Part shown: piece after piece, positions 1 through 8,049 of the stretch | How positions within the stretch are numbered: the stretch's first letter is position 1 | How the letters are laid out: each line of letters begins with the position of its first letter | Assembly: GCA_000621405.1 (NCBI GenBank) | Contig: KK211272.1 | Location: forward strand, 1-57,989 | From: Lachnospiraceae bacterium AC3007 | GTDB lineage: Bacteria > Bacillota > Clostridia > Lachnospirales > Lachnospiraceae | Length of the DNA stretch: 57,989 bases | Direction of reading: 5' to 3' | The notes under the pieces: generated by a model | What the model was told of the DNA's origin: nothing | Database searches by the model: none | Seen by the model: only the letters and a program-made list of their open reading frames with translations | Made by a program: the position numbers and the translations under genes

Positions 1-94
1 TGCAAATTGCGCCAATGAGCGGCCGCTTTTGCGGAGCTTAACGATCGCGGAGCGGTCGTCAACGGTCGTGAGGCGGAGCCGAACGGCCTGAACC

Positions 95-123
95 TTGACA
101 ACTTATATTCGCTATAAAAATAT
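95..123 (+). promoter_or_regulatory. candidate istAB promoter
   Basis: A perfect -35 box TTGACA (95-100) is followed after 17 bases by AAATAT (118-123), a weak -10. It lies about 70 bases upstream of the istA start. A strong Shine-Dalgarno AGGAGG (184-189) precedes the ATG at 195. Confidence 0.4.
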
Positions 124-194
124 CCATTGCTATCTCATAATGAATCTAACCCATCCTTCGAGGTGGAAATCGGATTTATTTATAGGAGGTAGCC

Positions 195-1811
195 ATGAGA
201 TTGGACTACAAAAGTATCATTACAAAGCACTACTTGCTTCATCTATCCGGCAAGGATATAGCGGATCAGATTGGAGCAAGCAAATCTGGTGTCAACGGAT
301 TCCTTAAGGCTTTTGAACAGGCAAAGGGTATTTCATATCCGCTCCCGCCAGGTATCACAAACGAGGGTATAGAAGCACTTGTCTATCCCTCTGCTACAGC
401 TTCCCATGCAAGGGATGAGAGCTATCGGCTCCCGGATTTTGCCCAGATCCATAAAGAAATGACCACGCGGAGGAACATGACGCTGGTATATCTTTGGGGA
501 AAGTATGATCGTGAGTGCGAGAATTCCGGACTTAAGGCATACTCATACAGGCAGTACTGCACACTGTTTTCAAAATGGTGTGAGCAGAATGACATGGCAT
601 TCACAATGCCGGTATATAGCGGGCAGTCAATGGAAGTAGATTTTGCCGGTAACACCTTTGAAATGACAGACAGGCTTACCGGAGAGGTGCTTACGATTGT
701 TGTGTTTGTGGCCATTCTGCCATACAGCAACCGTACATATGCAGAAGGCATGATCTCTACAAAGGAGCCCCAGTGGATCGAGGTCAACAATCATGCGCTG
801 GATTACTTCGGCGGTGTTCCGGCTATTGTCACCCCGGATAATTGTAAGCAAGCTGTAATCGTCAACAAGGACTGGATAGAGCCGGAGCTTAACAAAGACT
901 ATGTTGAATGGGCAGAGCATTACGGGACTGCCATACTTCCGGCCAAGGTGAAGAAACCCCGTTTCAAGAGCCATGTAGAAGGAGCTGTAGGCATTCTGGA
1001 AAAGGGTCTTTTCCATGTTTTGGAAGAGAGACAGTATTTCAGTCTGAGGGAATTCAATGAGGATCTCTGGGAAGAACTTGAAAAGCTGAACGACCAGCCT
1101 TTCAAGAATAAAGAGCACACCAGGAATTATTACTGGGAGGAGGAAAAGCAGAACCTTATGCCCCTTCCTCCCGTGTATTACGAGTACACGGAGAGGAAAG
1201 AAGCAAAGGTATCAAGCGATTTCCACGTGCGCTTTGATAATGCTTATTATAGCGTAGATAAAGCCTATTTACACAAAAAAGTTCTGATCCGGGCCACGAC
1301 TTTGAAAGTCAGGATTTACAGCACTTTTGGTGACCTTATCTGCGAACACCCAAGAGCCACATCCAAAGGCCAGCATGTGACAAACACCGAGCATCTTCCG
1401 CGGAATTACAGGACAATGCGTGCTTGGAGTGGGCCATACTTTATCGAGAAGGCGATGGAGATTGGACCGAATACCGTGGCTCTTATAAAGACCGTCCTTT
1501 CAAGCAAGGTTCTTGAGGTGCAGACGTACCGCACCTGTGTAGGGATTCTCCAGTATAAGGACCGCTACAACGGTGCAGTCCTTGAAGAATGCTGCACGCG
1601 GGCTATGAAGGCAAACCGCCCTTATTATTCTTATATAAAGAATACAGTCGCCCATGTGGCAGAGGAACTCAAGGTGGAGCCTTGTAGTAAGGCGGAGATA
1701 AAGAACACAGAGCCTAAAAAAGGCGGCATCACAAGACCGGCCAAAGCATCGGATTTAAGCACGCTCCTTTCTAAAAGCAGGGATCTTCTTAAAAAAGGGG
1801 GTGATGAATAA
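195..1811 (+). CDS. istA: IS21 transposase IstA
   Basis: This is a DDE transposase of 538 residues, the usual size for IstA. It joins the element's ends to target DNA together with IstB. The N-terminus (about residues 1-45) is helix-turn-helix-like. The integrase core shows the catalytic triad: D149 in MEVDFAG, D215 in VTPDN and E262 in KSHVEGAVG. The C-terminal third matches the usual IstA beta-barrel and basic tail region. The start is fixed by AGGAGG six bases upstream. The stop TAA overlaps the istB ATG by one base (TAATG), which implies translational coupling. The gene is intact, with no frameshift or internal stop, so the copy could be active. Family assignment is secure from motifs and gene pairing. 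Confidence 0.93.
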   Translation: MRLDYKSIITKHYLLHLSGKDIADQIGASKSGVNGFLKAFEQAKGISYPLPPGITNEGIEALVYPSATASHARDESYRLPDFAQIHKEMTTRRNMTLVYLWGKYDRECENSGLKAYSYRQYCTLFSKWCEQNDMAFTMPVYSGQSMEVDFAGNTFEMTDRLTGEVLTIVVFVAILPYSNRTYAEGMISTKEPQWIEVNNHALDYFGGVPAIVTPDNCKQAVIVNKDWIEPELNKDYVEWAEHYGTAILPAKVKKPRFKSHVEGAVGILEKGLFHVLEERQYFSLREFNEDLWEELEKLNDQPFKNKEHTRNYYWEEEKQNLMPLPPVYYEYTERKEAKVSSDFHVRFDNAYYSVDKAYLHKKVLIRATTLKVRIYSTFGDLICEHPRATSKGQHVTNTEHLPRNYRTMRAWSGPYFIEKAMEIGPNTVALIKTVLSSKVLEVQTYRTCVGILQYKDRYNGAVLEECCTRAMKANRPYYSYIKNTVAHVAEELKVEPCSKAEIKNTEPKKGGITRPAKASDLSTLLSKSRDLLKKGGDE

Positions 1812-2557
1812 TGGTAAATGAAATTCAGTCTATGAATGCCATTATTGACGAACTCCGGGAGATCGGGCTCAAAAAAATGGCAGAAGAACTGGACACCCAG
1901 TATAATTCGCCGGATTTCATTAAGCTTGACCGTGTAGAACTTATCCGTAAGATTGTCGATTCGGAGTACATCTACAGGTCCAACAAACGGCTGGCTACGA
2001 GGCTGCAGCTCGGACACCTCAAAGGATGCCCCCAGGATCTTTCTAACTGTGTTGATACTGCTGAACGGACCTATGCACCGGAAGGTACAATAAAACACCT
2101 TTCGTCGCTGAAATTTATCGAGAACGGGATGAATGTCTGTATCCTGGGAGCCTCAAACAGCGGAAAGACATACCTGGCAAAAGCTATAGGCCTAAGCGCC
2201 TGCTCACACTACAGGGTTGAATACTTCTGTACGGAGGACTTGATGGATACCCTCATGCTCCTCAAAAAAACCGACAAGAAAAAGTTCGGAAGCCGGAAGA
2301 AACACCTGTGCAGCATAGAACTGCTCATTCTGGATGATTTTCTCCTCCATTCCTTTACCGAGGAGGATGAGATCAAAGCCATCCATGAGATATTAAACAA
2401 GAGGCAGGAAGCAACAAAAAGCACGATTATCTGCTCACAGAGACTACCTAACGACTGGAAGGCTCAGATACTGAATGATGAGATTGCAGCTGATGCGATA
2501 ATGAAACGGGCTACAAAGCATTACACTGTGATGATAAATCTGAAGGAAGATAAGTAA
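1811..2557 (+). CDS. istB: IS21 helper ATPase IstB
   Basis: This is the AAA+ ATPase that assists IstA in IS21 transposition, at 248 residues. Walker A is GASNSGKT (113-120). Walker B is LLILDDF (171-177). The downstream ICSQR region is the typical IstB sensor strand. The start codon overlaps the istA stop, and a purine-rich AAAAAAGGGGG lies just upstream. The gene is intact. It ends about 100 bases before the proposed right end of the element, and that stretch holds only GC-rich IS end sequence. Confidence 0.93.
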   Translation: MVNEIQSMNAIIDELREIGLKKMAEELDTQYNSPDFIKLDRVELIRKIVDSEYIYRSNKRLATRLQLGHLKGCPQDLSNCVDTAERTYAPEGTIKHLSSLKFIENGMNVCILGASNSGKTYLAKAIGLSACSHYRVEYFCTEDLMDTLMLLKKTDKKKFGSRKKHLCSIELLILDDFLLHSFTEEDEIKAIHEILNKRQEATKSTIICSQRLPNDWKAQILNDEIAADAIMKRATKHYTVMINLKEDK

Positions 2558-2661
2558 ACATATGCAATGGTCGGCCGATGGTCACCGCCGGTCGACCGTT
2601 CCATAACCGCACCGCGACCGCTGGACAGCGCACCACCGACCGCCGGAGGCCGCAAAACGCA

Positions 2662-3363
2662 AATGATGAGTTAAAAGCCGAAGTAGAAAACAAAACAAAA
2701 AAGATTGTTGAATTAAATGAACGATTTATAATAGGAATGGCGGCCATGGTAGAAAGTCGTGATAATTCCACCGGCGGTCATATCAGAAGGACAAGCGAAG
2801 GAGTACGCATTCTGACTGACTCTATAAGAGCAGGTGAAGATCTTCAGATATCTGACGAATTCTGCAATGATCTTATCAAAGCAGCTCCTATGCATGACCT
2901 TGGGAAAATAGCTGTTGATGATGATGTCCTTCGAAAACCTGGACGTTTTACTCCCGAAGAGTATGACAAAATGAAGATCCATGCAGCAGAAGGTGCCCGT
3001 GTCGTCCATGAGATCTTAAAGGACACTGATGACGAAGCTTTTCGAAGGATTGCGGAAAACGTCGCTCATTATCATCATGAGCGTATGGACGGATCGGGTT
3101 ATCCGGAGGGGCTGAAGCGAGAAGAAATACCGTTGGAAGCCCGTATAATGGCCATTGCTGATGTTTATGATGCACTGGTGAGCAAGCGTGTTTATAAGGA
3201 CAGTTACTCTTTTGAGCGTGCGGATCAGATAATCCTGGAAGGCATGGGTACACAATTTGACCCTGCCCTAAAGGTTTATTATGAAGCGGCAAGACCAAAG
3301 CTTGAAGAATACTATTCAACTGCACTAAAAGACGTCATTTCTGACAGTATCATTTCCCAATAA
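2662..3363 (+). pseudogene. HD-GYP phosphodiesterase, 3' part cut off by IS21
   Basis: The reading frame continues from the IS end into host sequence with a short coiled coil (about 20 residues, rich in K and E). A full HD-GYP domain follows. Visible motifs are the HD pair in MHDLGK, KIHAAEGARVV, and HHERMDGSGYP with the GYP signature. Such domains hydrolyse cyclic di-GMP. The expected N-terminal sensor, receiver or GGDEF part is missing and should lie left of the window. The frame is open back to an ATG at 2578 inside the IS, so a stray fusion protein of 261 residues is possible. Treating it as a disrupted gene is the better reading, because residues encoded before 2662 are IS end sequence and no good Shine-Dalgarno is present. 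Confidence 0.75.
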
Positions 3364-3383
3364 GATACTTCTGATCAGATGCA

Positions 3384-3403
3384 GGACAAAAGAACCGTCC
3401 CCC
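3384..3403. repeat. REP/RAYT-like short motif
   Basis: The string GGACAAAAGAACCGTCCCC resembles a short sequence often seen beside REP-associated (IS200-like) transposases in Firmicutes and other phyla. Only one copy is visible here and no such transposase is in the window. The match is from memory. The rest of the gap between the HD-GYP remnant and the next gene shows nothing else. Confidence 0.3.
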
Positions 3404-3434
3404 TGTCTTGTGATCCATGATAAAATAAAATGTC

Positions 3435-4217
3435 ATGAAACTGAGGATCAGATTCACAAAGCACGGAGCCGTGCGTTATATTGGTCATCTGGATATACAG
3501 AGATATTTCCAGAGGGCAAACAGAAGGGCGGGACTTAAGGTAGTCTATTCCGAAGGCTTTTCGCCTCATCAGAGGATGTCCTTTGCCATGCCCCTTTCCG
3601 TAGGATATGAGTCAGATGCCGAATATTTTGATCTGGAACTGTCCGATGCTGTCTCTTCCGGGGATATAATACAGCGTCTTAACGATCAGATGACAGACGG
3701 GATCGAAGTCACTGACTGCGTCAGGATACCGGATGACTGCGAGAATGCCATGGCATCCGTAAGGGCTGCAGCATACAGCATAGAGATAAAGGACGGTTAC
3801 GAGACCGCTCTTGATCTTAAGAAAGCTGTTATAGATCTAAGATCTTCCGGTTCTTTCATGATAAAAAAGCCTGTTAAGCCCGGAAAAAAACGGACAAAGA
3901 TCAAAAAGGCATCTTATAACACCAAGACCATGGAAGGCGGCGACACTGTGACAGAAGATGATCCGGATCATACTGTCACCGAGATACGCCATCTGATATA
4001 TGAGGCTGACATCGATAAGGATGGAGCCATGCATCTTTTCATGTCTGCCGGTTCAAAGGACAACGTTCGTCCGGATCTCGTGCTTGCGGCAATGTTTGAA
4101 AAAGAAGGTCTGTCTTTCGACATGACCCCCTTCAGGATCACAAGGACCGAACTCTATACCGAAGACGGACCGGACGGCAGGCTGATACCTCTTATAGAAG
4201 CTGGGGAGCATTTCTGA
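3435..4217 (+). CDS. DUF2344 / TIGR03936 family protein
   Basis: The N-terminal half (LRIRFTKHGAVRYIGHLD, EGFSPHQRMSFAMPLSVG) is the hallmark of the DUF2344 family. In Clostridia this protein is usually encoded just after, or fused to, a B12-binding radical SAM protein, next to RNase G and rplU. Its function is unknown; a role in RNA or translation-related modification is only inferred from that context. Here it is 260 residues and stands alone. Residues about 150-180 are a lysine-rich insert that looks like a linker. No partner radical SAM gene is adjacent. No clear Shine-Dalgarno precedes the ATG. A minimal ORF (ATG TCA TGA at 3430) overlaps it and may couple translation. A hairpin terminator follows directly. 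Confidence 0.8.
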   Translation: MKLRIRFTKHGAVRYIGHLDIQRYFQRANRRAGLKVVYSEGFSPHQRMSFAMPLSVGYESDAEYFDLELSDAVSSGDIIQRLNDQMTDGIEVTDCVRIPDDCENAMASVRAAAYSIEIKDGYETALDLKKAVIDLRSSGSFMIKKPVKPGKKRTKIKKASYNTKTMEGGDTVTEDDPDHTVTEIRHLIYEADIDKDGAMHLFMSAGSKDNVRPDLVLAAMFEKEGLSFDMTPFRITRTELYTEDGPDGRLIPLIEAGEHF

Positions 4218-4218
4218 T

Positions 4219-4241
4219 AAGCAGGGAAGACCGTCCCGCTT
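4219..4241 (+). terminator. intrinsic terminator after DUF2344 gene
   Basis: AAGC-A-GGGA pairs with TCCC-GCTT around a six-base loop, with one bulged A. It is followed by TTCTT and starts two bases after the stop codon. Confidence 0.5.
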
Positions 4242-4267
4242 TCTTCGTCATATTTCACAATAAAACG

Positions 4268-4296
4268 TTGTGTTGCCCATCTGTTTTTGGTAAAAT
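4268..4296 (+). promoter_or_regulatory. candidate promoter of EF-G-like gene
   Basis: TTGTGT (4268-4273) and TAAAAT (4291-4296) are separated by 17 bases. A TG-G extension precedes the -10. The 5' leader to the start codon would be about 60 bases. Confidence 0.5.
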
Positions 4297-4362
4297 CATA
4301 CATGGCGGTCGTTTTTCGAAGGTCCGTCATCCAACATCATTTTTTATACGGAGGATTTGTAT

Positions 4363-6459
4363 ATGAAGGTCTACACAACTGACAAGATTCGTAATGTTGC
4401 TATCCTTGGACACGGCGGAGCAGGTAAGACCAGCCTTGTAGAGGCTATGGCTCTTATCTCCGGAATGACCACGAGACTCGGCAAGGTCGATGACGGCAAT
4501 ACCATCAGCGACTTTGACAAGGAGGAGCAGAAGAGGAAGTTCTCGATCTCTACGTCAGTTATCCCCATAGAGTGGGAAGATACAAAGATAAATGTATTTG
4601 ATACTCCCGGATTCTTTGATTTCGTAGGTGAGGTGGAAGAGGCTCTCTCCGCTGCAGCATCTGCGATAATCGTCATCAACGGCAAGTCGGGTGTGGAGCC
4701 CGGAACCAAGAGGGCATGGGATCTTTGCGAGAAATACAATGTTCCGAGATATTTCTACATCTCCAACATGGATATAGATGATGCATCCTTCAAGAAGATC
4801 ATGGAAGAGCTGACAGAGCTCTACGGCAAGAAGATCGCTCCCTTCAACTTCCCTATCAGAGAGAACGAGAAGTATGTCGGATATGTCAATGTCGTATCAG
4901 AGAAGGGATACAAGTGGAATTCCCAGAACAAGGCCGAGGAGTGCGATATTCCCGATTATCTTTCAGAATATCTTACAACCTACAGGGAGTCTCTGATGGA
5001 GGCTGTTGCCGAGACTTCCGAGGATTTCATGGAGAGGTATTTCGGCGGTGAGACCTTCTCGGATGATGAGATAAGGGCAGCGCTCCATGCATCTGTCTGT
5101 GACGGCACCATAGTGCCTCTCTGCTGCGGATCTAACACTCTCGTACAGGGCATATTCACTCTGCTCGACGATATTGTGAAGTATCTTCCTTCACCCGAAG
5201 GCAGGAAGTTTGCCGGAATCAATACCAAGACCTCCGAGGTATTCGAGGCCAATTACGACTTCAGTAAGCAGAAGTCAGCATTTGTATGGAAGACCATCGT
5301 GGATCCCTTCATCGGCAAATACAGCATCATTAAGGTCGCATCGGGTGTAATTAAGACCGGTGACGTGCTCTATAACGACTCCAGGGATCAGGAGATCAAG
5401 ATATCAAAGCTCTATACCATGTGCGGAAGCAAGGCATCGGAGATAGGAGAACTTCATGCAGGCGATATAGGAGCACTCTCAAAGCTCGATCTTACAAGGA
5501 CAGGCGATACACTCTCACTTAAGTCGAGCCCTATACACTATGCGATGATCCCGCTTCCGACTCCTTACAATCCCATGAGATACAGGCCTGTAAATAAGGG
5601 CGATGTGGACAAGCTCTCACAGGCTCTGCAGAAGATCTGCACAGAGGATCTTACTCTCAAGAACATCAACGATGCAGAGAACCGCCAGACACTTCTTGTT
5701 GGAATGGGAGATCAGCATCTGGATGTCGTTAAATCAAAGCTTTTGTCCGATTACAAGGTTGATATCATCCTCAGCAAGCCGAAGGTTGCCTACAGAGAGA
5801 CCATCATCGGAACATCAGATGTGGAAGGAAAGTACAAGAAGCAGACAGGCGGACACGGACAGTACGGACACGTCAAGATGAAGTTCTCGCCTTTGGGCGA
5901 CAATACCAAAGCCTTTGAATTTGCAGAGGAAGTTGTTGGAGGATCCGTGCCCAAGAACTTCTTCCCGGCAGTTGAAAAGGGTCTCAATGATTCCATAGAC
6001 CGCGGGCCTCTGGCTGCATACCCTGTTGTCGGAGTGAAGGCAGTGCTTTATGACGGATCCTATCATCCGGTCGATTCATCCGAGCAGTCCTTCAAGATGG
6101 CTACCCGCATGGCATTCAAGGATGGATTCATGAAGGCCAATCCCGTGCTCCTTGAGCCGATAATGTCCCTCAAGGTCGATGTACCGGATAAATATACCGG
6201 AGACGTAATGGGTGATCTGAATAAGCGCCGCGCAAGAGTCCTTGGCATGAATCCCACGGGCAACGGCAGACAGATAATAGAGGCCGAGATACCTGAAGCC
6301 AATATCTTCGGATATAATACGGATCTGAGGTCGATGACCGGAGGAACAGGTGATTTCTCTTATGAGTTCAACCGTTACGAGCAGGCTCCGTTTGATGTGC
6401 AGCAGGCTGAAGTAGAAGCCAGAAAGGACAAGCTTGTCGACATCTCGGACGAAGACTGA
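4363..6459 (+). CDS. elongation factor G-like GTPase (EF-G2/FusA2 type)
   Basis: This is a 698-residue translational GTPase with the full EF-G layout: G domain, domain II (about 300-390), III, IV (from GGHGQYGHVKMKFSPL) and V. The G motifs differ from canonical EF-G. G1 is GHGGAGKT rather than GHIDAGKT, G3 is DTPGF, and G4 is SNMD rather than NKMD. These changes are typical of the second, divergent EF-G paralogues found in many bacteria. Those may act in ribosome rescue, recycling or stress, or have reduced GTPase rate. It is probably not the main FusA, which normally sits with rpsL-rpsG-tuf. The start at 4363 is preferred over the upstream TTG because GGAGG lies eight bases before it. Confidence 0.85.
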   Translation: MKVYTTDKIRNVAILGHGGAGKTSLVEAMALISGMTTRLGKVDDGNTISDFDKEEQKRKFSISTSVIPIEWEDTKINVFDTPGFFDFVGEVEEALSAAASAIIVINGKSGVEPGTKRAWDLCEKYNVPRYFYISNMDIDDASFKKIMEELTELYGKKIAPFNFPIRENEKYVGYVNVVSEKGYKWNSQNKAEECDIPDYLSEYLTTYRESLMEAVAETSEDFMERYFGGETFSDDEIRAALHASVCDGTIVPLCCGSNTLVQGIFTLLDDIVKYLPSPEGRKFAGINTKTSEVFEANYDFSKQKSAFVWKTIVDPFIGKYSIIKVASGVIKTGDVLYNDSRDQEIKISKLYTMCGSKASEIGELHAGDIGALSKLDLTRTGDTLSLKSSPIHYAMIPLPTPYNPMRYRPVNKGDVDKLSQALQKICTEDLTLKNINDAENRQTLLVGMGDQHLDVVKSKLLSDYKVDIILSKPKVAYRETIIGTSDVEGKYKKQTGGHGQYGHVKMKFSPLGDNTKAFEFAEEVVGGSVPKNFFPAVEKGLNDSIDRGPLAAYPVVGVKAVLYDGSYHPVDSSEQSFKMATRMAFKDGFMKANPVLLEPIMSLKVDVPDKYTGDVMGDLNKRRARVLGMNPTGNGRQIIEAEIPEANIFGYNTDLRSMTGGTGDFSYEFNRYEQAPFDVQQAEVEARKDKLVDISDED

Positions 6460-7948
6460 TATCATCAGGACCATACTCAATTACGCAGCCGTATCTATAT
6501 GCGGCTGCGTATTTGTGTTGTTATCAGCAAGCTGGGTTTCACCTATATTCAAGGATTCCTACGGATATGATTCCGCCTGGTACAGCATGATGGGCCGTGC
6601 CATCACATGCGGGATGGTTCCCTACAGAGATTATTTTGATCTTAAGGGTCCTGTGTTCTTTTTCATAGAAGCCATCGGGCAAATGTTCTGTCACGGAAGA
6701 GTCGGCATATTCATCATAGAATGTATTGCGTCAGCCATTTCATGTATCTTCATCTATAAGATCTGCAGGCTGTATATCCGCCCCTGGCAGGCATATATTG
6801 TTCTTCTTCTCACCGGTTTTGTTGCGGTATCACCCTTTTGGGGAGGCAATACCTGCGAAGAGTACATGCTTCCTTTTAACTATGCCTGCATCTATCTGGC
6901 TCTGAAATATATCAAGGAAAAGAATTATGAGCAGTATTTCATCCCTTCGCTCATATTCGGGATATCATTTGCGGTTATGGCGCTCTCCAAGGTCCCTACC
7001 TGCGCGCCGATGTTTGCTGCGTCACTTACTGTTGTCATAGAGCTTGTGATGAAGAAAAAAGCCGGATATATCCCGGCGATGATTGGTTATTTCTTTCTCG
7101 GTGTAGCCATGATCTTTTTTCCTGTCTGCGCTTATTTCACCTTTCACGGCGCCTTTAAGGACTTCATCTATGCGGCTTTTGTCTTTGCCTACAAGAGAGG
7201 CACCGATTATTACGAGACATTCTCATGGGAATGGGAGATGAAGCTGATCATCTGTTATGCCCTGTTTATCGGGACAATGATAATACCAACGAAGAAATCA
7301 AAAGAGCATTATTTCAGGATCTTCGGTTTCCTGCTTTCGTTCGTGACCTGGGCTTTTCTGCATCTCGGCACGCCTTATGATTATTATTTCCTGCTGACCA
7401 TGCCGTGCTTTGTCTATCTTGTGATGTCTTTATTTGCCCACTGGAACAACAGATGCATGCTGGATCCTGATTTTGAAGGCAGGCCCGACATCAAAAGGAT
7501 AGTGATCCAGAGAAGGGTGCTCTGGGCCGTGCTCATACTATTGGTATGTCTGCATTATTATCCGGATACCAAGTTCAAATTTGAGGAGAATAAGGGCATC
7601 TACGAACGCGAAGAGGACTGGTATGTTGAAGCATGCAAGGATGTGCTTAATGTGATCCCTTTCTCTGAGATCAATAATATATATGATCTGGAATCGGGAA
7701 TGATCTTTTATGAAGTGAACCAGCTTTTGCCTGCAAACTGCTATCCTGTTAACCTCCCTTATTTCATGCACCTGAACCCGCAGATCAAGGCCAATGTGCT
7801 GCAGTATCTTGATGTGATACAGCCAAAATACATCATCTCCGAGGACATGGCGTCATTTGATGATGAAGACACGGTCAATTATGTGTTCAGTCATTATGTG
7901 CTGCTTGAGGATCTGGAAGCAGAGGAGATATATATAAGAGTGGAATAA
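6434..7948 (+). CDS. GT-C-type multi-spanning membrane glycosyltransferase-like protein
   Basis: This 504-residue protein has about ten predicted membrane segments and a C-terminal extracytoplasmic part of about 110 residues. The N-terminal loop has YDSAWYSMMGRAI followed by YRDYFDLKGPVFFFIEAIG. That pattern is seen in lipid-linked sugar transferases of the GT-C fold (PMT/ArnT-like), where the acidic residue after the first helix is catalytic. A role in transferring a sugar from a polyprenyl-phosphate donor to an envelope polymer or protein is inferred; the substrate is unknown. The gene starts at a TTG inside the end of the EF-G-like gene (26-base overlap) with AAGGA five bases before. No ATG lies near, so the start is uncertain. 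Confidence 0.65.
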   Translation: MSTSRTKTDIIRTILNYAAVSICGCVFVLLSASWVSPIFKDSYGYDSAWYSMMGRAITCGMVPYRDYFDLKGPVFFFIEAIGQMFCHGRVGIFIIECIASAISCIFIYKICRLYIRPWQAYIVLLLTGFVAVSPFWGGNTCEEYMLPFNYACIYLALKYIKEKNYEQYFIPSLIFGISFAVMALSKVPTCAPMFAASLTVVIELVMKKKAGYIPAMIGYFFLGVAMIFFPVCAYFTFHGAFKDFIYAAFVFAYKRGTDYYETFSWEWEMKLIICYALFIGTMIIPTKKSKEHYFRIFGFLLSFVTWAFLHLGTPYDYYFLLTMPCFVYLVMSLFAHWNNRCMLDPDFEGRPDIKRIVIQRRVLWAVLILLVCLHYYPDTKFKFEENKGIYEREEDWYVEACKDVLNVIPFSEINNIYDLESGMIFYEVNQLLPANCYPVNLPYFMHLNPQIKANVLQYLDVIQPKYIISEDMASFDDEDTVNYVFSHYVLLEDLEAEEIYIRVE

Positions 7949-7969
7949 GAATGCATAAAACATGTATTA

Positions 7970-7978
7970 TGATATAAT
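7970..7978 (+). promoter_or_regulatory. extended -10 promoter for amino-acid ABC operon
   Basis: TGATATAAT is a perfect extended -10 element (TGn + TATAAT). No good -35 is present, which extended -10 promoters tolerate. Transcription would begin near 7985, so the ATG at 7962 cannot be the start of the downstream gene. Confidence 0.55.
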
Positions 7979-8016
7979 AAACCGGATCTGTTTTTTCATG
8001 ATCAACAGGAGCCAGT

Positions 8017-8049
8017 ATGATATTTATCAGAGACGGCAAGATAGAATGA
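8017..8049 (+). CDS. leader micro-ORF MIFIRDGKIE
   Basis: AGGAG (8007-8011) is followed five bases later by ATG and ten codons. The TGA stop overlaps the ATG at 8046 of the transporter gene (ATGA). The transporter has no good Shine-Dalgarno of its own. The micro-ORF therefore probably couples translation. It is not conserved-looking and may have no role as a peptide. Confidence 0.45.
   Translation: MIFIRDGKIE

Larger units (their letters stand above)
1..2661 (+). mobile_element. IS21-family insertion sequence
   Basis: The element carries the istA/istB pair that defines IS21. Its ends look like imperfect terminal inverted repeats. The left end begins TGCAAATTGCGCC at base 1. The reverse complement of 2640-2661 begins TGCGTTTTGCGGC. 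About 13 of the first 22 positions agree. The left boundary falls on or near the edge of the window, so the target duplication cannot be checked. The terminal regions (about 1-94 and 2565-2661) are GC-rich and unlike the neighbouring genes. The right end lies inside an HD-GYP reading frame, so the element has disrupted that gene. Confidence 0.8.

Noticed and set aside
3430-3438. ATG TCA TGA mini-ORF as a real leader peptide
   Set aside because: Two codons with no ribosome-binding site; overlap with the DUF2344 start could be chance.
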